DNA of 64,000 nt from Beijerinckiaceae bacterium (GTDB taxonomy: Bacteria; Pseudomonadota; Alphaproteobacteria; Rhizobiales; Beijerinckiaceae): assembly GCA_947454485.1 (NCBI GenBank), contig CANGJJ010000003.1:248001-312000 (forward strand), in the 5' to 3' direction. Below the pieces are notes generated by a model. The model was given only the letters and a program-made list of their open reading frames with translations, searched no databases and was not told the origin of the DNA. The position numbers and the translations under genes are program-made. Shown here one piece after another: positions 18,299 to 27,478 of this stretch; the stretch's first letter is position 1; each line of letters begins with the position of its first letter.

Positions 18299-20650
18299 AT
18301 GAAGTCGATCAACCAGCGTATTGCCGACGAATTGAATGTGAACGAGCGACAGGTGGCTGCAGCCGTCGAGTTGCTTGATGGCGGTTCAACCGTGCCTTTC
18401 ATCGCGCGCTATCGCAAAGAGGCAACCGGTCAGCTTGACGATACGCAATTGCGCAATCTGGAAGAGCGTCTGCGCTATCTGCGGGAATTGGAAGATCGCC
18501 GCAAAGCCATTCTGGAGAGCGTCAAAGAGCAGGGCAAGCTGGATGCTGCTCTTGAGCGCACGATTATGGAGGCCGACACCAAGGCGCGGCTCGAAGATAT
18601 CTATCTGCCCTTCAAGCCCAAGCGTCGCAGCAAGGCACAGATCGCGATTGAAGCGGGTCTGGCTCCGCTCGCCGACGGTCTGTTCTCCTCGCCCGAGACA
18701 GACCCGCTGGAGCAAGCTGCCGCCTTTGTGAATGAAGAGAAGGGCATCAAGACGGTCCAAGAGGCACTGGATGGTGCGCGCTCTATTCTTGTCGAGCGCT
18801 TTTCTGAAAATGCAGAACTTGTCGGCGCTTTGCGCGAGCAATATTGGCAAAACGGTCGCCTTGTCTCCACCGTGCGCACGGGCAAGGAGACTGAAGGCGC
18901 GAAGTTTTCAGATTATTTCAACTCGTCCGATCCTTTCACCAAGCTGCGCTCGCATCGCATCCTCGCCATGTTCCGGGGTGAGAAGGAAGAGGTGCTCGAC
19001 CTCAAGCTTGAGCCTGAGTCAGCTGAGGCTGCAACGCCGCCCGGCCAGCCCGGCCCCTATGAGCGCAAGATCGCTTTGCAAGTCGGTGTCACCGACAAGG
19101 GCCGCCCCGGCGACAAATGGCTGATGGATACAGTGCGCTGGGCTTGGCGCACGCGCCTGATGGTGCATCTGGCGGTTGATTTGCGCATGCGCCTTTGGCA
19201 GCTCGCCGAAGAAGAGGCCGTCAAAGTCTTCGCCTCGAACTTGCGCGATATTTTGCTCGCCGCCCCCGCAGGCGCGCGCGCGACCATGGGGCTTGATCCG
19301 GGCTTCCGCACGGGCGTGAAAGTTGCGGTCGTCGATGCGACAGGCAAGGTTGTTGCGACCTCTGTCATTTATCCCCATGAGCCACAACGCCGCTGGGATG
19401 ATGCTGTGGCCGAACTTGCCCGCTTGGCGCGTGTGCACAAAGTTGAGCTGATCTCCATCGGCAATGGCACGGCCTCGCGCGAGACAGACAAGCTCGCGGC
19501 CGAAGTCATCCAGCGCAACTCTGAACTCAAGCTCACCAAGATCGTCGTGTCGGAGGCAGGCGCCTCGGTCTATTCGGCCTCGGCTTTTGCCTCGGCTGAA
19601 TTGCCCGATATGGATGTGTCTTTGCGCGGCGCTGTGTCGATTGCGCGCCGCTTGCAAGATCCGCTTGCTGAATTGGTGAAGATTGATCCCAAATCCATTG
19701 GCGTTGGCCAATATCAGCACGATCTGGCGGAGGGCAAACTCTCGCGTTCGCTTGATGCTGTGGTGGAAGACTGCGTGAATGCGGTTGGTGTGGATGTGAA
19801 CACTGCTTCCGCGCCTTTGCTGGCGCGCGTATCGGGCGTCGGCGAGGGCCTTGCGCAAAGCATCGTCGCCTATCGCGATTCAAACGGACCTTTCAAACAG
19901 CGCACAGCGCTCAAAGAGGTGCCGCGCCTTGGGCCGAAGGCGTTTGAACAATGCGCGGGCTTTTTGCGCATTCCCGGCGGTGATGATCCGCTCGATATGT
20001 CGGGCGTTCATCCCGAAGCCTATCCCGTCGTGCGCCGCATCATTGAAGCGACCAAGAGCGACATCAAAGTGCTCATTGGCAATGCTGGCGCTCTGCGCAA
20101 AGTCGATGCCAAGCAATTTACCGACGAGCGCTTTGGTCTGCCGACCGTGACCGACATTCTCAAAGAGCTTGAGAAGCCAGGCCGCGATCCGCGTCCTGCG
20201 TTCAAGACGGCTGAGTTCAAAGACGGCGTCGAGACTTTGAATGATTTGCAGCCCGGTATGATTTTGGAAGGCGTCGTCACCAATGTCGCGGCCTTCGGTG
20301 CCTTTGTTGACATCGGCGTTCATCAGGACGGGCTCGTTCACATCTCGGCCATGTCCAACACCTTCATCAAAGATCCGCGCGAGGCGGCCAAGCCCGGCGA
20401 TATCGTGCAGGTGAAAGTGCTGGAGGTCGACAAGGCGCGCAAGCGCATCGCGCTGACCATGCGCATGTCCGATGAGCCCGGCAAGGCGCAGCCCAAGGGC
20501 GGCGAGCGCTCGGCAACGCCAGCCCAGACGCAAAAGCATATGGCCAATCAAAACCGTGGTAACGGCGGCGGGTCAGGTGGCGGCATGGGCGCATTGGGCG
20601 GGGCTTTGGCCGATGCCTTGAAGAAGGCGCAGGAGCAGCAGCGTCGCTAA
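18299..20650 (+). CDS. tex: Tex-family RNA-binding transcription accessory protein
   Basis: A 783-residue Tex homologue with complete domain order. The N-terminal helical region begins NQRIADELNVNERQV and contains VPFIARYRKEATGQLDD. A YqgF-like RNase H-fold domain starts near residue 331 (GLDPGFRTGVKVAVVD), helix-hairpin-helix repeats are near residue 505 (LARVSGVGEGLAQSIV), and an S1 RNA-binding domain starts near residue 650 (GMILEGVVTNVAAFGAFVDIG). The tail is rich in Gly and Lys. Tex is a cytoplasmic nucleic-acid-binding protein associated with transcription. ATG 18299 gives the usual Tex N terminus; the frame is open upstream to 18191, overlapping the end of the MFS gene. Confidence 0.93.
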   Translation: MKSINQRIADELNVNERQVAAAVELLDGGSTVPFIARYRKEATGQLDDTQLRNLEERLRYLRELEDRRKAILESVKEQGKLDAALERTIMEADTKARLEDIYLPFKPKRRSKAQIAIEAGLAPLADGLFSSPETDPLEQAAAFVNEEKGIKTVQEALDGARSILVERFSENAELVGALREQYWQNGRLVSTVRTGKETEGAKFSDYFNSSDPFTKLRSHRILAMFRGEKEEVLDLKLEPESAEAATPPGQPGPYERKIALQVGVTDKGRPGDKWLMDTVRWAWRTRLMVHLAVDLRMRLWQLAEEEAVKVFASNLRDILLAAPAGARATMGLDPGFRTGVKVAVVDATGKVVATSVIYPHEPQRRWDDAVAELARLARVHKVELISIGNGTASRETDKLAAEVIQRNSELKLTKIVVSEAGASVYSASAFASAELPDMDVSLRGAVSIARRLQDPLAELVKIDPKSIGVGQYQHDLAEGKLSRSLDAVVEDCVNAVGVDVNTASAPLLARVSGVGEGLAQSIVAYRDSNGPFKQRTALKEVPRLGPKAFEQCAGFLRIPGGDDPLDMSGVHPEAYPVVRRIIEATKSDIKVLIGNAGALRKVDAKQFTDERFGLPTVTDILKELEKPGRDPRPAFKTAEFKDGVETLNDLQPGMILEGVVTNVAAFGAFVDIGVHQDGLVHISAMSNTFIKDPREAAKPGDIVQVKVLEVDKARKRIALTMRMSDEPGKAQPKGGERSATPAQTQKHMANQNRGNGGGSGGGMGALGGALADALKKAQEQQRR

Positions 20651-20741
20651 GGTTCAATTGCCCCCTTGCATCAAGCTGGGCTAGATTGTTCACCCATTCA
20701 AAAGTCCGGCATCAAGGCCGGACTGTCCGGGAGGGCATAAG

Positions 20742-21869
20742 ATGTTGACGCGTCGCTCAATCCTTGCGGCCGCTTCGGTTGCGGCCATTATTTTTTCAAG
20801 CGCGGCCAGCGCTCAGACCCCGATCACCATCGGGGCCATCGAGATTCTGACGGGCCCCAATAATAAATATGGCATCGCCATCAAAAATGGCTTCGACCTT
20901 GCCTTGGAAGAGGTCAATAAAGCAGGCGGTGTGCTCGGCGTGCCTTTGGCGATTGCTTATGAAGATTCTGCCGGCAATAAAGATCAGGCTTTGAATGCGG
21001 CGCGTCAGTTGATTGGCGCGCGCAAAGTGCCGCTCATCTTGGGTCCCACGCTTTCGAACGAAATGTTTGCGGTTGGGCCGGTAGCAGTTGAGCGCCGCAT
21101 TCCGATTGTTGGCACATCAACCACGGCCAATGGCATCACCGCGATTGGGCCTTATGTCTTCCGCACCTCTTTGCCTGAGGCCGATGTCATCCCCGTCACC
21201 TTGCGCACCGCCAAAGAGAAGCTCGGCGTCAAGCGCGTCGCCGTCATGTATGGCCATGACGATGCCTTCACCAAGTCAGCCTATGATGTGATGAAGGGCG
21301 CGATTGAAAAGCTCGGTCTGGAGACGGTCGCCACTGAGACTTTCGGCAGCAAGGATACGGATTTTTCCGCGCAGCTCACCAAGATCAAAGCGCTCAATCC
21401 TGATGCGATCGTGGTCTCGGCCTTGGTCGAGGCGGGCGCTGGTATTTTGCTCGCCAAGAAGCAGCTCGGCATTCCTGATTCTGTGCGCGTGATTGGCGGC
21501 AATGGGCTCAACTCGCCGCAAGTGCCGCAGGTTGCGGGCGCGGCAGCCAATGGAACGCTCGTTGGCTCGCCCTGGTTCATCGACAAAGCGGATGAGGCGA
21601 ACAAATCTTTCGTCGCCCGCTATCAGGCCAAATATAATATGGCCCCCGACCAGTTCGCCGCTCAGGCCTATGACACCTTGTTCATCGTCGCCAAAGCGAT
21701 CACAGCGGCCGGCGAAGCCAATCCGCAAAAGATCCGCGATGCTCTGGGCAAGGTTACGCATCAAGGTGTCATGGGGCCTTTCTCCTTCACGCCCGATCGT
21801 GATCCTGCCGATACATCCGGTGTGGTCGTGATTGAGATGAAGGACGGCAAGTTCCAGATCTTCAAATAA
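20742..21869 (+). CDS. Branched-chain-amino-acid-type ABC transporter substrate-binding protein
   Basis: A 375-residue periplasmic binding protein. It begins with a cleavable signal peptide (MLTRRSILAAASVAAIIF, cleavage near ASAQTP) and continues with ITIGAIEILTGPNNKYG and ALEEVNKAGGVLG, the pattern of the Leu/Ile/Val-binding (Peripla_BP_6) family. GGGAGGGCATAAG before the ATG is a good ribosome binding site. It is the first gene of a five-gene HAAT-type ABC operon. Such systems also import aromatic acids, amides and urea, so the ligand is not certain to be an amino acid. Bases 20703-20724 upstream form a hairpin without a T run. Confidence 0.9.
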   Translation: MLTRRSILAAASVAAIIFSSAASAQTPITIGAIEILTGPNNKYGIAIKNGFDLALEEVNKAGGVLGVPLAIAYEDSAGNKDQALNAARQLIGARKVPLILGPTLSNEMFAVGPVAVERRIPIVGTSTTANGITAIGPYVFRTSLPEADVIPVTLRTAKEKLGVKRVAVMYGHDDAFTKSAYDVMKGAIEKLGLETVATETFGSKDTDFSAQLTKIKALNPDAIVVSALVEAGAGILLAKKQLGIPDSVRVIGGNGLNSPQVPQVAGAAANGTLVGSPWFIDKADEANKSFVARYQAKYNMAPDQFAAQAYDTLFIVAKAITAAGEANPQKIRDALGKVTHQGVMGPFSFTPDRDPADTSGVVVIEMKDGKFQIFK

Positions 21870-21870
21870 G

Positions 21871-22749
21871 ATGCTCGCCCAGCAACTCCTGAACGGACTT
21901 GTCGTCGGGTCAACCTATGCGCTCTTTGCGCTTGGGTTCACGCTGATGTTCGGCGTGCTGGGCGTCATCAATCTGGTCTACGGCTTTTATCTCTCGCTGG
22001 GCGCTTTCATCGCGCTCTTTGCGACACAGGCGGGTCTGTCCATCTGGTTGGCCCTGCCTGCTGCGGCTTTAACAACGGGTGTGATTGCTGTCGTTCTCGA
22101 TGGATTATTGCTCACCCCTTTGCGCAAAGCCAAAGCGCCCGAATTGTCCTCTTTGATGGTGACATTGGGCGGCACTTTGTTTCTCTACTCGCTCGCCAAT
22201 CTTCTCTTCAGCACAGATATCCGTCGCTTTCCTGTCGGGGTGGTGGATGCCACAGCCTATGACATCGCAGGCATGCGGGTGAGCATGACGCAGCTTCTCA
22301 TCATGGGCGCTGTGGTGGTGATGGTGAGCGCACTCTTGTTTGTCATGCGCGGCACCCGTTTGGGTCTTGGTCTGCGCGCTATGGCAGAGAGGCCCGATAC
22401 AGCCGAATTGATGGGCGTTGATTCAGCCTCTTTGGTGCGGCTTGTCTCGCTCATCTGCGGCACTTTGGCGGGTGCCTGCGGCGTCCTCATCGGTCTCAAC
22501 TATAATGCCATCCAGCCCTATATGGGCGAAGTGATGATGCTCAAAGGTTTTGCGGTCATCATTCTGGGCGGGCTTGGCGATATTCGCGGTGCGCTGATTG
22601 GTGGCTTGTTGATTGGCATGTTGGAGACACTCACAGCGGGCTATATCGCCTCCACATGGAAAGACGCCGTCGGCTTTGTCGTTCTGGTGCTGACCTTGTG
22701 GATCAGACCCTCCGGCCTGTTTGGCCGCTTGGCCGCGAAGAGAGCCTGA
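21871..22749 (+). CDS. ABC transporter permease, LivH type
   Basis: A 292-residue inner membrane permease with about eight hydrophobic segments. It opens with LAQQLLNGLVVGSTYALFALGFTLMFG, the standard LivH beginning. The EAA-like region DSASLVRLVSLICGTLAGACGVLIG and MLKGFAVIILGGLGDIRGA near the end are also characteristic. One base separates it from the stop of the binding protein gene. It would pair with the LivM-type permease encoded next to form the channel. Confidence 0.9.
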   Translation: MLAQQLLNGLVVGSTYALFALGFTLMFGVLGVINLVYGFYLSLGAFIALFATQAGLSIWLALPAAALTTGVIAVVLDGLLLTPLRKAKAPELSSLMVTLGGTLFLYSLANLLFSTDIRRFPVGVVDATAYDIAGMRVSMTQLLIMGAVVVMVSALLFVMRGTRLGLGLRAMAERPDTAELMGVDSASLVRLVSLICGTLAGACGVLIGLNYNAIQPYMGEVMMLKGFAVIILGGLGDIRGALIGGLLIGMLETLTAGYIASTWKDAVGFVVLVLTLWIRPSGLFGRLAAKRA

Positions 22750-22750
22750 G

Positions 22751-23626
22751 ATGCCAGAATTCGTCTTGCCAGAAGTCATCGACGACTTTCTCTTCACCTA
22801 TCAAAATCTCGTCTATTCGCTTGGCATCCACGGGCTGCTGGCACTGAGCATGTATGTTGTTTTGGCGGTGGGCCAATTGTCGTTGGGGCAGGCGGCTTTC
22901 ATGGGGCTGGGTGCTTATGCATCCGCTTTGTTGACGCTGAAATTGGGCTGGTCGCTTCCTGCTGCGCTGGCAGGTGCCATGCTGATCCCGGCCGCTGCTG
23001 CGCTCATCATTGGCTCGCCCACATTGCGTTTGTCGGGCGTCTATCTCGCGCTCGCAACCATTGGCCTTGGCGAAGTCCAGCGCCTTGCTTTCGTCAATTC
23101 AGACTTCACCGGCGGCGCGCTCGGCCTGTCTGGCATTCCCACCAAAGCGGGCCTTGTATCCATCTATGGCAGTTTGCTGGTGGCTCTCGTCCTGTTGGTC
23201 TTGGTTGCGCGCTCCAAAATCGGCCGCGCGATGGAGGCGATGCGCGAGGATGAATTGGCTGCCGGTGCTTTGGGTATCAATCTTCCCGCCTATAAATTGG
23301 GGGCCTTGGTCGCATCGGCCATGCTCGCGGGCTTGGCAGGCGGGCTCAATGCGCATGTCTCCTCTTTCATCTCGCCCAATGATTATGGTTTTGATGCTGC
23401 GGTGACGATTTTGTCTTTTGCGCTGCTGGGTGGTTTGGGCTCTCCCTTCGCGCCGATCCTTGGCGCTGTCATTCTGACGCTTCTGCCAGAAGTCTTGCGC
23501 TCGCTCGCCAATTATCGCGGCCTTGTCAGCGGCTCCATCATTGTCATTGCGGTGATGTTCATGCCGCGCGGCCTTCTCATCTGGCGCATGGGCCGTATTG
23601 GTGTGTCCTCGCGGAGGCCATCATGA
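22751..23626 (+). CDS. ABC transporter permease, LivM type
   Basis: A 291-residue permease with about eight to ten membrane segments. SLGQAAFMGLGAYASALLTLK is the LivM hallmark, and SKIGRAMEAMREDELAAGALGI is the cytoplasmic loop that contacts the ATPases. The C-terminal ILSFALLGGLGSPFAPILGA is also typical. ATG 22751 directly follows the LivH stop; the frame is open further upstream but would overlap livH. Its own stop overlaps the start of the next gene. Confidence 0.9.
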   Translation: MPEFVLPEVIDDFLFTYQNLVYSLGIHGLLALSMYVVLAVGQLSLGQAAFMGLGAYASALLTLKLGWSLPAALAGAMLIPAAAALIIGSPTLRLSGVYLALATIGLGEVQRLAFVNSDFTGGALGLSGIPTKAGLVSIYGSLLVALVLLVLVARSKIGRAMEAMREDELAAGALGINLPAYKLGALVASAMLAGLAGGLNAHVSSFISPNDYGFDAAVTILSFALLGGLGSPFAPILGAVILTLLPEVLRSLANYRGLVSGSIIVIAVMFMPRGLLIWRMGRIGVSSRRPS

Positions 23627-24414
23627 GCGCCGCGCGTCTGTCGCTCACCCATCTCACCATTCGCTTTGGCGGCCTTGCAGCCGTCGATGATGTGAGCTTG
23701 TCTGTTGCGCCCGGCACGGTGCATGGATTGATCGGCCCCAATGGCGCGGGCAAGACGACTGTGTTCAATCTCGTCTCGGGTCTCTTGGCACCCTCGTCTG
23801 GCACGATCATGCTTGATGGCAAAGAGATTGAGGCCCTGCCGAGCTGGTCGCGCGCGGGTCTGGGACTGGCGCGCACCTTTCAGAATATTCGTATGTTCGC
23901 GCAGATGACCGCGCTTGAGACCGTGATGACGGGCATGCATCTGCGTATGAAGGCGGGGCCTGTGGCGAGCATTCTGCGCATGGGTCGTTTTCGCACTGAA
24001 GAAAGTGCAGCGCGTGATCGCGCTTATGAGATTCTCGATCTTGTGGGACTGTCTCAGAGTGCGCAGCTACGCTCGGGTGATCTGCCCTATGGCGATCAGC
24101 GCAGGCTTGAGATTGCGCGGGCACTTGCGCTCGAGCCTCGGCTCTTGCTGCTCGATGAGCCTGCTGCGGGTATGAATCCGTCTGAAACGCAGCAGCTCGA
24201 AGACTTGCTCGGCCGGCTCAAACAGCAGGGCTATACGATTTTGCTCGTCGAACATGACATGCATTTTGTCATGCGCCTGTGCGATGAGATCACTGTGTTG
24301 AATTTCGGTCGCAAGATCGCTGAAGGCCGACCAGAGGCGGTGCGCAGCAATCCGCAGGTGATCGAGGCCTATCTTGGGACGCGCGTGGCCAAGAGTTTGG
24401 CAGGTGGATCATGA
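23623..24414 (+). CDS. ABC transporter ATP-binding protein, LivG type
   Basis: A 263-residue ATPase. Walker A is GPNGAGKTT, the Q-loop region is LARTFQNIRMF, the signature region is LPYGDQRRLEIARAL (the LivG form of LSGGQ) and Walker B is LLLLDEPAAGMNP. The C-terminal extension after VLNFGRKIAEGRPEAV is LivG-like. It overlaps the upstream permease gene by four bases (ATGA) and the downstream ATPase gene in the same way. Confidence 0.92.
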   Translation: MSAARLSLTHLTIRFGGLAAVDDVSLSVAPGTVHGLIGPNGAGKTTVFNLVSGLLAPSSGTIMLDGKEIEALPSWSRAGLGLARTFQNIRMFAQMTALETVMTGMHLRMKAGPVASILRMGRFRTEESAARDRAYEILDLVGLSQSAQLRSGDLPYGDQRRLEIARALALEPRLLLLDEPAAGMNPSETQQLEDLLGRLKQQGYTILLVEHDMHFVMRLCDEITVLNFGRKIAEGRPEAVRSNPQVIEAYLGTRVAKSLAGGS

Positions 24415-25124
24415 GCCTGCTTGACGTGCGCGATCTTGTGCTGGGCTACAGCCGCACCACGCAGGCGCTCAAGGGCGTATCTCTGCAGGTGGAGGAGGGC
24501 AGTGTGGTCTCGCTCATTGGTGCCAATGGCGCGGGCAAGACGACGCTGCTGCGCGGCCTCTCAGGCCTGCTGCGCGCGCGTGATGGCTCTGTGAGCTTTC
24601 ATGGTCAGGTCATCAGCAATCTTCCCGCCCATCGCATCGCCAAGCTGGGTGTGGTACAGGTGCCTGAAGGGCGGCAGGTATTTTCTGATCTGACGATTGA
24701 TGAAAATTTGCGCATGGGTGCATGGCTGTTGAATGATGCAGCCGAAGAGGCGCGCCGTCGCGACCAGGTGCTCGCGCGCTTTCCGCGCTTGGCAGAGCGT
24801 TTGTCGCAGCGCGCGGGGCTTCTCTCGGGCGGTGAGCAGCAGATGCTCGCAATTGGCCGCGCACTGATGGCCGATCCAAAATTGCTCTTGCTGGACGAAC
24901 CGTCGATGGGTCTTGCCCCGCTTTTTGTCGAAGAGATCTTTCGCATCATCGAAACATTGAAACGCGAAGGCCGCACCATTTTGCTCGTTGAGCAAAATGC
25001 ACAAGCCGCGTTGGATGTGGCAGACTATGCCTATGTGCTGCAGTCAGGCCGCATCACCCTCTCAGGCCCTGCGCGCGATATCGCCGGGAATGCAGAGGTC
25101 GTTGCCGCTTATCTTGGGGGTTAA
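24411..25124 (+). CDS. ABC transporter ATP-binding protein, LivF type
   Basis: A 237-residue ATPase with Walker A GANGAGKTT, the LivF segment VVQVPEGRQVFSDLTIDENL, signature LSGGEQQMLAIGRAL and Walker B LLLLDEPSMGLAP. It forms the ATPase heterodimer with the preceding LivG-type protein. It ends six bases before the start codon of an MFS gene, which therefore appears to be transcribed with the ABC operon. Confidence 0.92.
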   Translation: MSLLDVRDLVLGYSRTTQALKGVSLQVEEGSVVSLIGANGAGKTTLLRGLSGLLRARDGSVSFHGQVISNLPAHRIAKLGVVQVPEGRQVFSDLTIDENLRMGAWLLNDAAEEARRRDQVLARFPRLAERLSQRAGLLSGGEQQMLAIGRALMADPKLLLLDEPSMGLAPLFVEEIFRIIETLKREGRTILLVEQNAQAALDVADYAYVLQSGRITLSGPARDIAGNAEVVAAYLGG

Positions 25125-25129
25125 GGGGC

Positions 25130-26353
25130 ATGACAGCGACGCAAGCGGGCCGGGCGATTTTTCGCCATCGCGATTTTCGCTTCTATTCTGCTGCGCGGTT
25201 TTTGTGGGGCGTTGCGCTTCAAATCCAGACGCTCGCGGTTGCCTGGTTTGTGTATGAGAGCACGAAAGACCCTCTGGCTTTGGGCTTTATTGGCCTGGCG
25301 ATGTTTCTGCCCAGCGTACCTTTGTCGATTGTGACAGGCGCCGTGGCCGATCGCTATGACCGGCGCATCATCTTCTCGGTTGGCTATGCGATGACGGCAA
25401 TCTGCGCTGGTGTTTTGTGCTTTTTGACCACACAGGCGCTGGTCTGGCCGATCTATCTTGTCATCATCGGCGTTGGCACGGTGCGGTCCTTCTCCAATCC
25501 CGCTGGCCAAGCTTTGATGGTCTCGACCGTGCCGCCTGAGGAATATCCTTCTGCGACGGCTTGGACCAATTCCATCAATCAAACGGCCACCGTCATTGGT
25601 CCTGCTTTGGGTGGCTTGCTCTATCCATTCGGTGTCATTGTTCCTTTCGCAGTGGCGCTGGTGTGTTTTGCCATCGCGACTCTTTGTGCAGTCTTGATCA
25701 CGCCGCCCGCCAAACGGATTGGTGGCAAGCCGCCTGTCACTGTAGCGATGTTGCTGGCGGGCTATCGCTTCATCTGGACGCGCCCCGTGCTCTTTGGCTT
25801 GCTGACGCTTGATCTTGTCGCTGTCTTGCTTGGTGGCGCAACGGCTTTGTTGCCTATCTTTGCGAGCGAAGTCTTTCACACCGATTCCACAGGCCTTGGC
25901 TTGCTGCGGGCCATGCCTGCGGTTGGTTCGATTGTCGCGGGCTTGTTGCTGGCGTATTTTCCGCTCACGCGGGGTGTGGGCAAATTGATGTTTGCGAGTG
26001 TCTTTGTGTATGGCATCGCGACCGCAGGCTTTGGCCTCTCAACCTCCATCTGGGTGGCGATGGGTTGTTTGGTCATTGTGGGCGCCGCCGATGTGGTGAG
26101 CGTCGTCATTCGCCAATCGATCATTCAGTTGGAAACGCCCGACGAGATGCGCGGGCGCGTCATTGCGGTCCATACAATTCTCACCGGCACGTCGAACAAT
26201 CTGGGTGAATTTGAGTCGGGAGCACTTGCTCACTTTATCGGCGCAGTGCCGACGGTGGTGCTTGGCGGGGTCTGTGCAGCTTCCGCATCGCTTCTGTGGA
26301 TGCGGTTTTTCCCGCAATTGCGTGAACGAGACCGTATAACTCCTGCAAACTGA
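25130..26353 (+). CDS. MFS transporter downstream of the ABC operon
   Basis: A 407-residue MFS_3-type transporter with about eleven or twelve membrane segments. The N-terminal pattern IFRHRDFRFYSAARFLWG and loop GAVADRYDRRIIF mark the family, together with STVPPEEYPSATAWTNSINQ. It resembles the MFS gene at 16959 in type. With only six bases after the LivF stop it is probably co-transcribed with the ABC importer, suggesting import and export of related compounds; this is inference. No ligand can be named. Confidence 0.85.
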   Translation: MTATQAGRAIFRHRDFRFYSAARFLWGVALQIQTLAVAWFVYESTKDPLALGFIGLAMFLPSVPLSIVTGAVADRYDRRIIFSVGYAMTAICAGVLCFLTTQALVWPIYLVIIGVGTVRSFSNPAGQALMVSTVPPEEYPSATAWTNSINQTATVIGPALGGLLYPFGVIVPFAVALVCFAIATLCAVLITPPAKRIGGKPPVTVAMLLAGYRFIWTRPVLFGLLTLDLVAVLLGGATALLPIFASEVFHTDSTGLGLLRAMPAVGSIVAGLLLAYFPLTRGVGKLMFASVFVYGIATAGFGLSTSIWVAMGCLVIVGAADVVSVVIRQSIIQLETPDEMRGRVIAVHTILTGTSNNLGEFESGALAHFIGAVPTVVLGGVCAASASLLWMRFFPQLRERDRITPAN

Positions 26354-26443
26354 CCCATTTCGGGACATGCGCTAATGACTCGTTAACCAGAGCGGCGCAA
26401 AACGGATGGTGGAGAATGCACCGCCAGCTTGAGAGCCAAAACT

Positions 26444-27478
26444 ATGGAAGCGGTTCCCCATCAGGACAACGAAACCACACAGCCTACCGAAGAGACCTCA
26501 ACCAGCAACAACACGCCCAACGCAGATGACTCAAGGCCGAGTGTGACGGCCGAAGCTGCATCAGAGCCTGCAACGCAAGAGCCCGCGCCAGACGCCATTG
26601 AAGCGCATGCGCCAGAACCCACCCCGCAACCTGAAGTTGAGACAAAGATAGATTCAGACGCGGCGGCCCCCGTCATTGTGGCTGAAGAACCTGTCGTCGA
26701 AGAAGCCGCTGCGCCTGTCGCTGAAGAGCCCGCATCCGTCATCGCTCGCAAGCCCTCAGAGGCCGCGCGTGTGACGAGCGAAGAGCAATCCACCATCGTG
26801 CGCACATTGAAGTTCAAGCCAGCTCCCGAGCCACGTTGGCGCCGGTTGCTCGAACAACAGGGCTATAAGGCGGCAGCTGTGATCGTTGCTGTGGGTGCTG
26901 GCTGGATTATCGGCGCTCATACATTTTCAACAGGCCCTGAGACGCGCGAGATCATTCAGGCATTGAATGCTGTGACGACGCGGCTGGAGGTTGTCGAACA
27001 TCTCACCACGCGTCTCAATGGTCAGGCGCAAGATGTGGCAGCGATGAAGGCTTCTATTGCCTCGCTGCGCAGTATTGCAGATGCCAATCGCGCGGAGGCG
27101 CAAGTTGCCAGTGCACAATTGGCAGCTCGTGTCTCCAATTTGCCCCAATCCGTTCAGCCAGATCTATCACCTATCCTGCGCCGACTTGAACAGCTCGAGG
27201 CTGCCCAAGCGCAGGGCGCGACGCAATCTGTTGTGCAGGCCGTGCAACAACGCCCTGTGCCCGTTGCCGCCCCTGTGCCGGCTCGTGTGCCAGCGGACGG
27301 CTATGTGCTGCGTCGTGTGTCAGGCAATGTGGCTGTGATTGAAACAGGCACGGGCCTGCGTCAGGTCATGGTGGGTGATTATCTGCCGGGCGCTGGCCGT
27401 GTGCGCCGTATTGAACGGCGCAATGGCGAGTGGCTCGTCTTCACCAGTGGCGGTGTGATCGACTCGCAGACTTATTAA
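26444..27478 (+). CDS. Single-pass membrane protein with acidic Pro/Ala/Glu-rich region and coiled coil, unknown function
   Basis: A 344-residue protein I do not recognise by name. The first 115 or so residues are low-complexity, rich in Pro, Ala, Glu and Thr, and strongly acidic. A basic stretch (LKFKPAPEPRWRRLLEQQ) precedes one hydrophobic segment of about 18 residues (AAAVIVAVGAGWIIGAH, near residue 145). A coiled coil with regular hydrophobic heptads follows (residues about 160-240), then a Pro/Ala linker and a small C-terminal beta-like domain ending GGVIDSQTY. This suggests an N-in anchored protein with a periplasmic coiled coil. ATG 26444 is chosen over TTG 26429. It converges on opgH, the stop codons overlapping by four bases. 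Confidence 0.75.
   Translation: MEAVPHQDNETTQPTEETSTSNNTPNADDSRPSVTAEAASEPATQEPAPDAIEAHAPEPTPQPEVETKIDSDAAAPVIVAEEPVVEEAAAPVAEEPASVIARKPSEAARVTSEEQSTIVRTLKFKPAPEPRWRRLLEQQGYKAAAVIVAVGAGWIIGAHTFSTGPETREIIQALNAVTTRLEVVEHLTTRLNGQAQDVAAMKASIASLRSIADANRAEAQVASAQLAARVSNLPQSVQPDLSPILRRLEQLEAAQAQGATQSVVQAVQQRPVPVAAPVPARVPADGYVLRRVSGNVAVIETGTGLRQVMVGDYLPGAGRVRRIERRNGEWLVFTSGGVIDSQTY

Noticed and set aside
20703-20724. Terminator after tex
   Set aside because: A perfect hairpin (AGTCCGGC / GCCGGACT) is present but no T run follows, and it lies just before the next gene's ribosome binding site.
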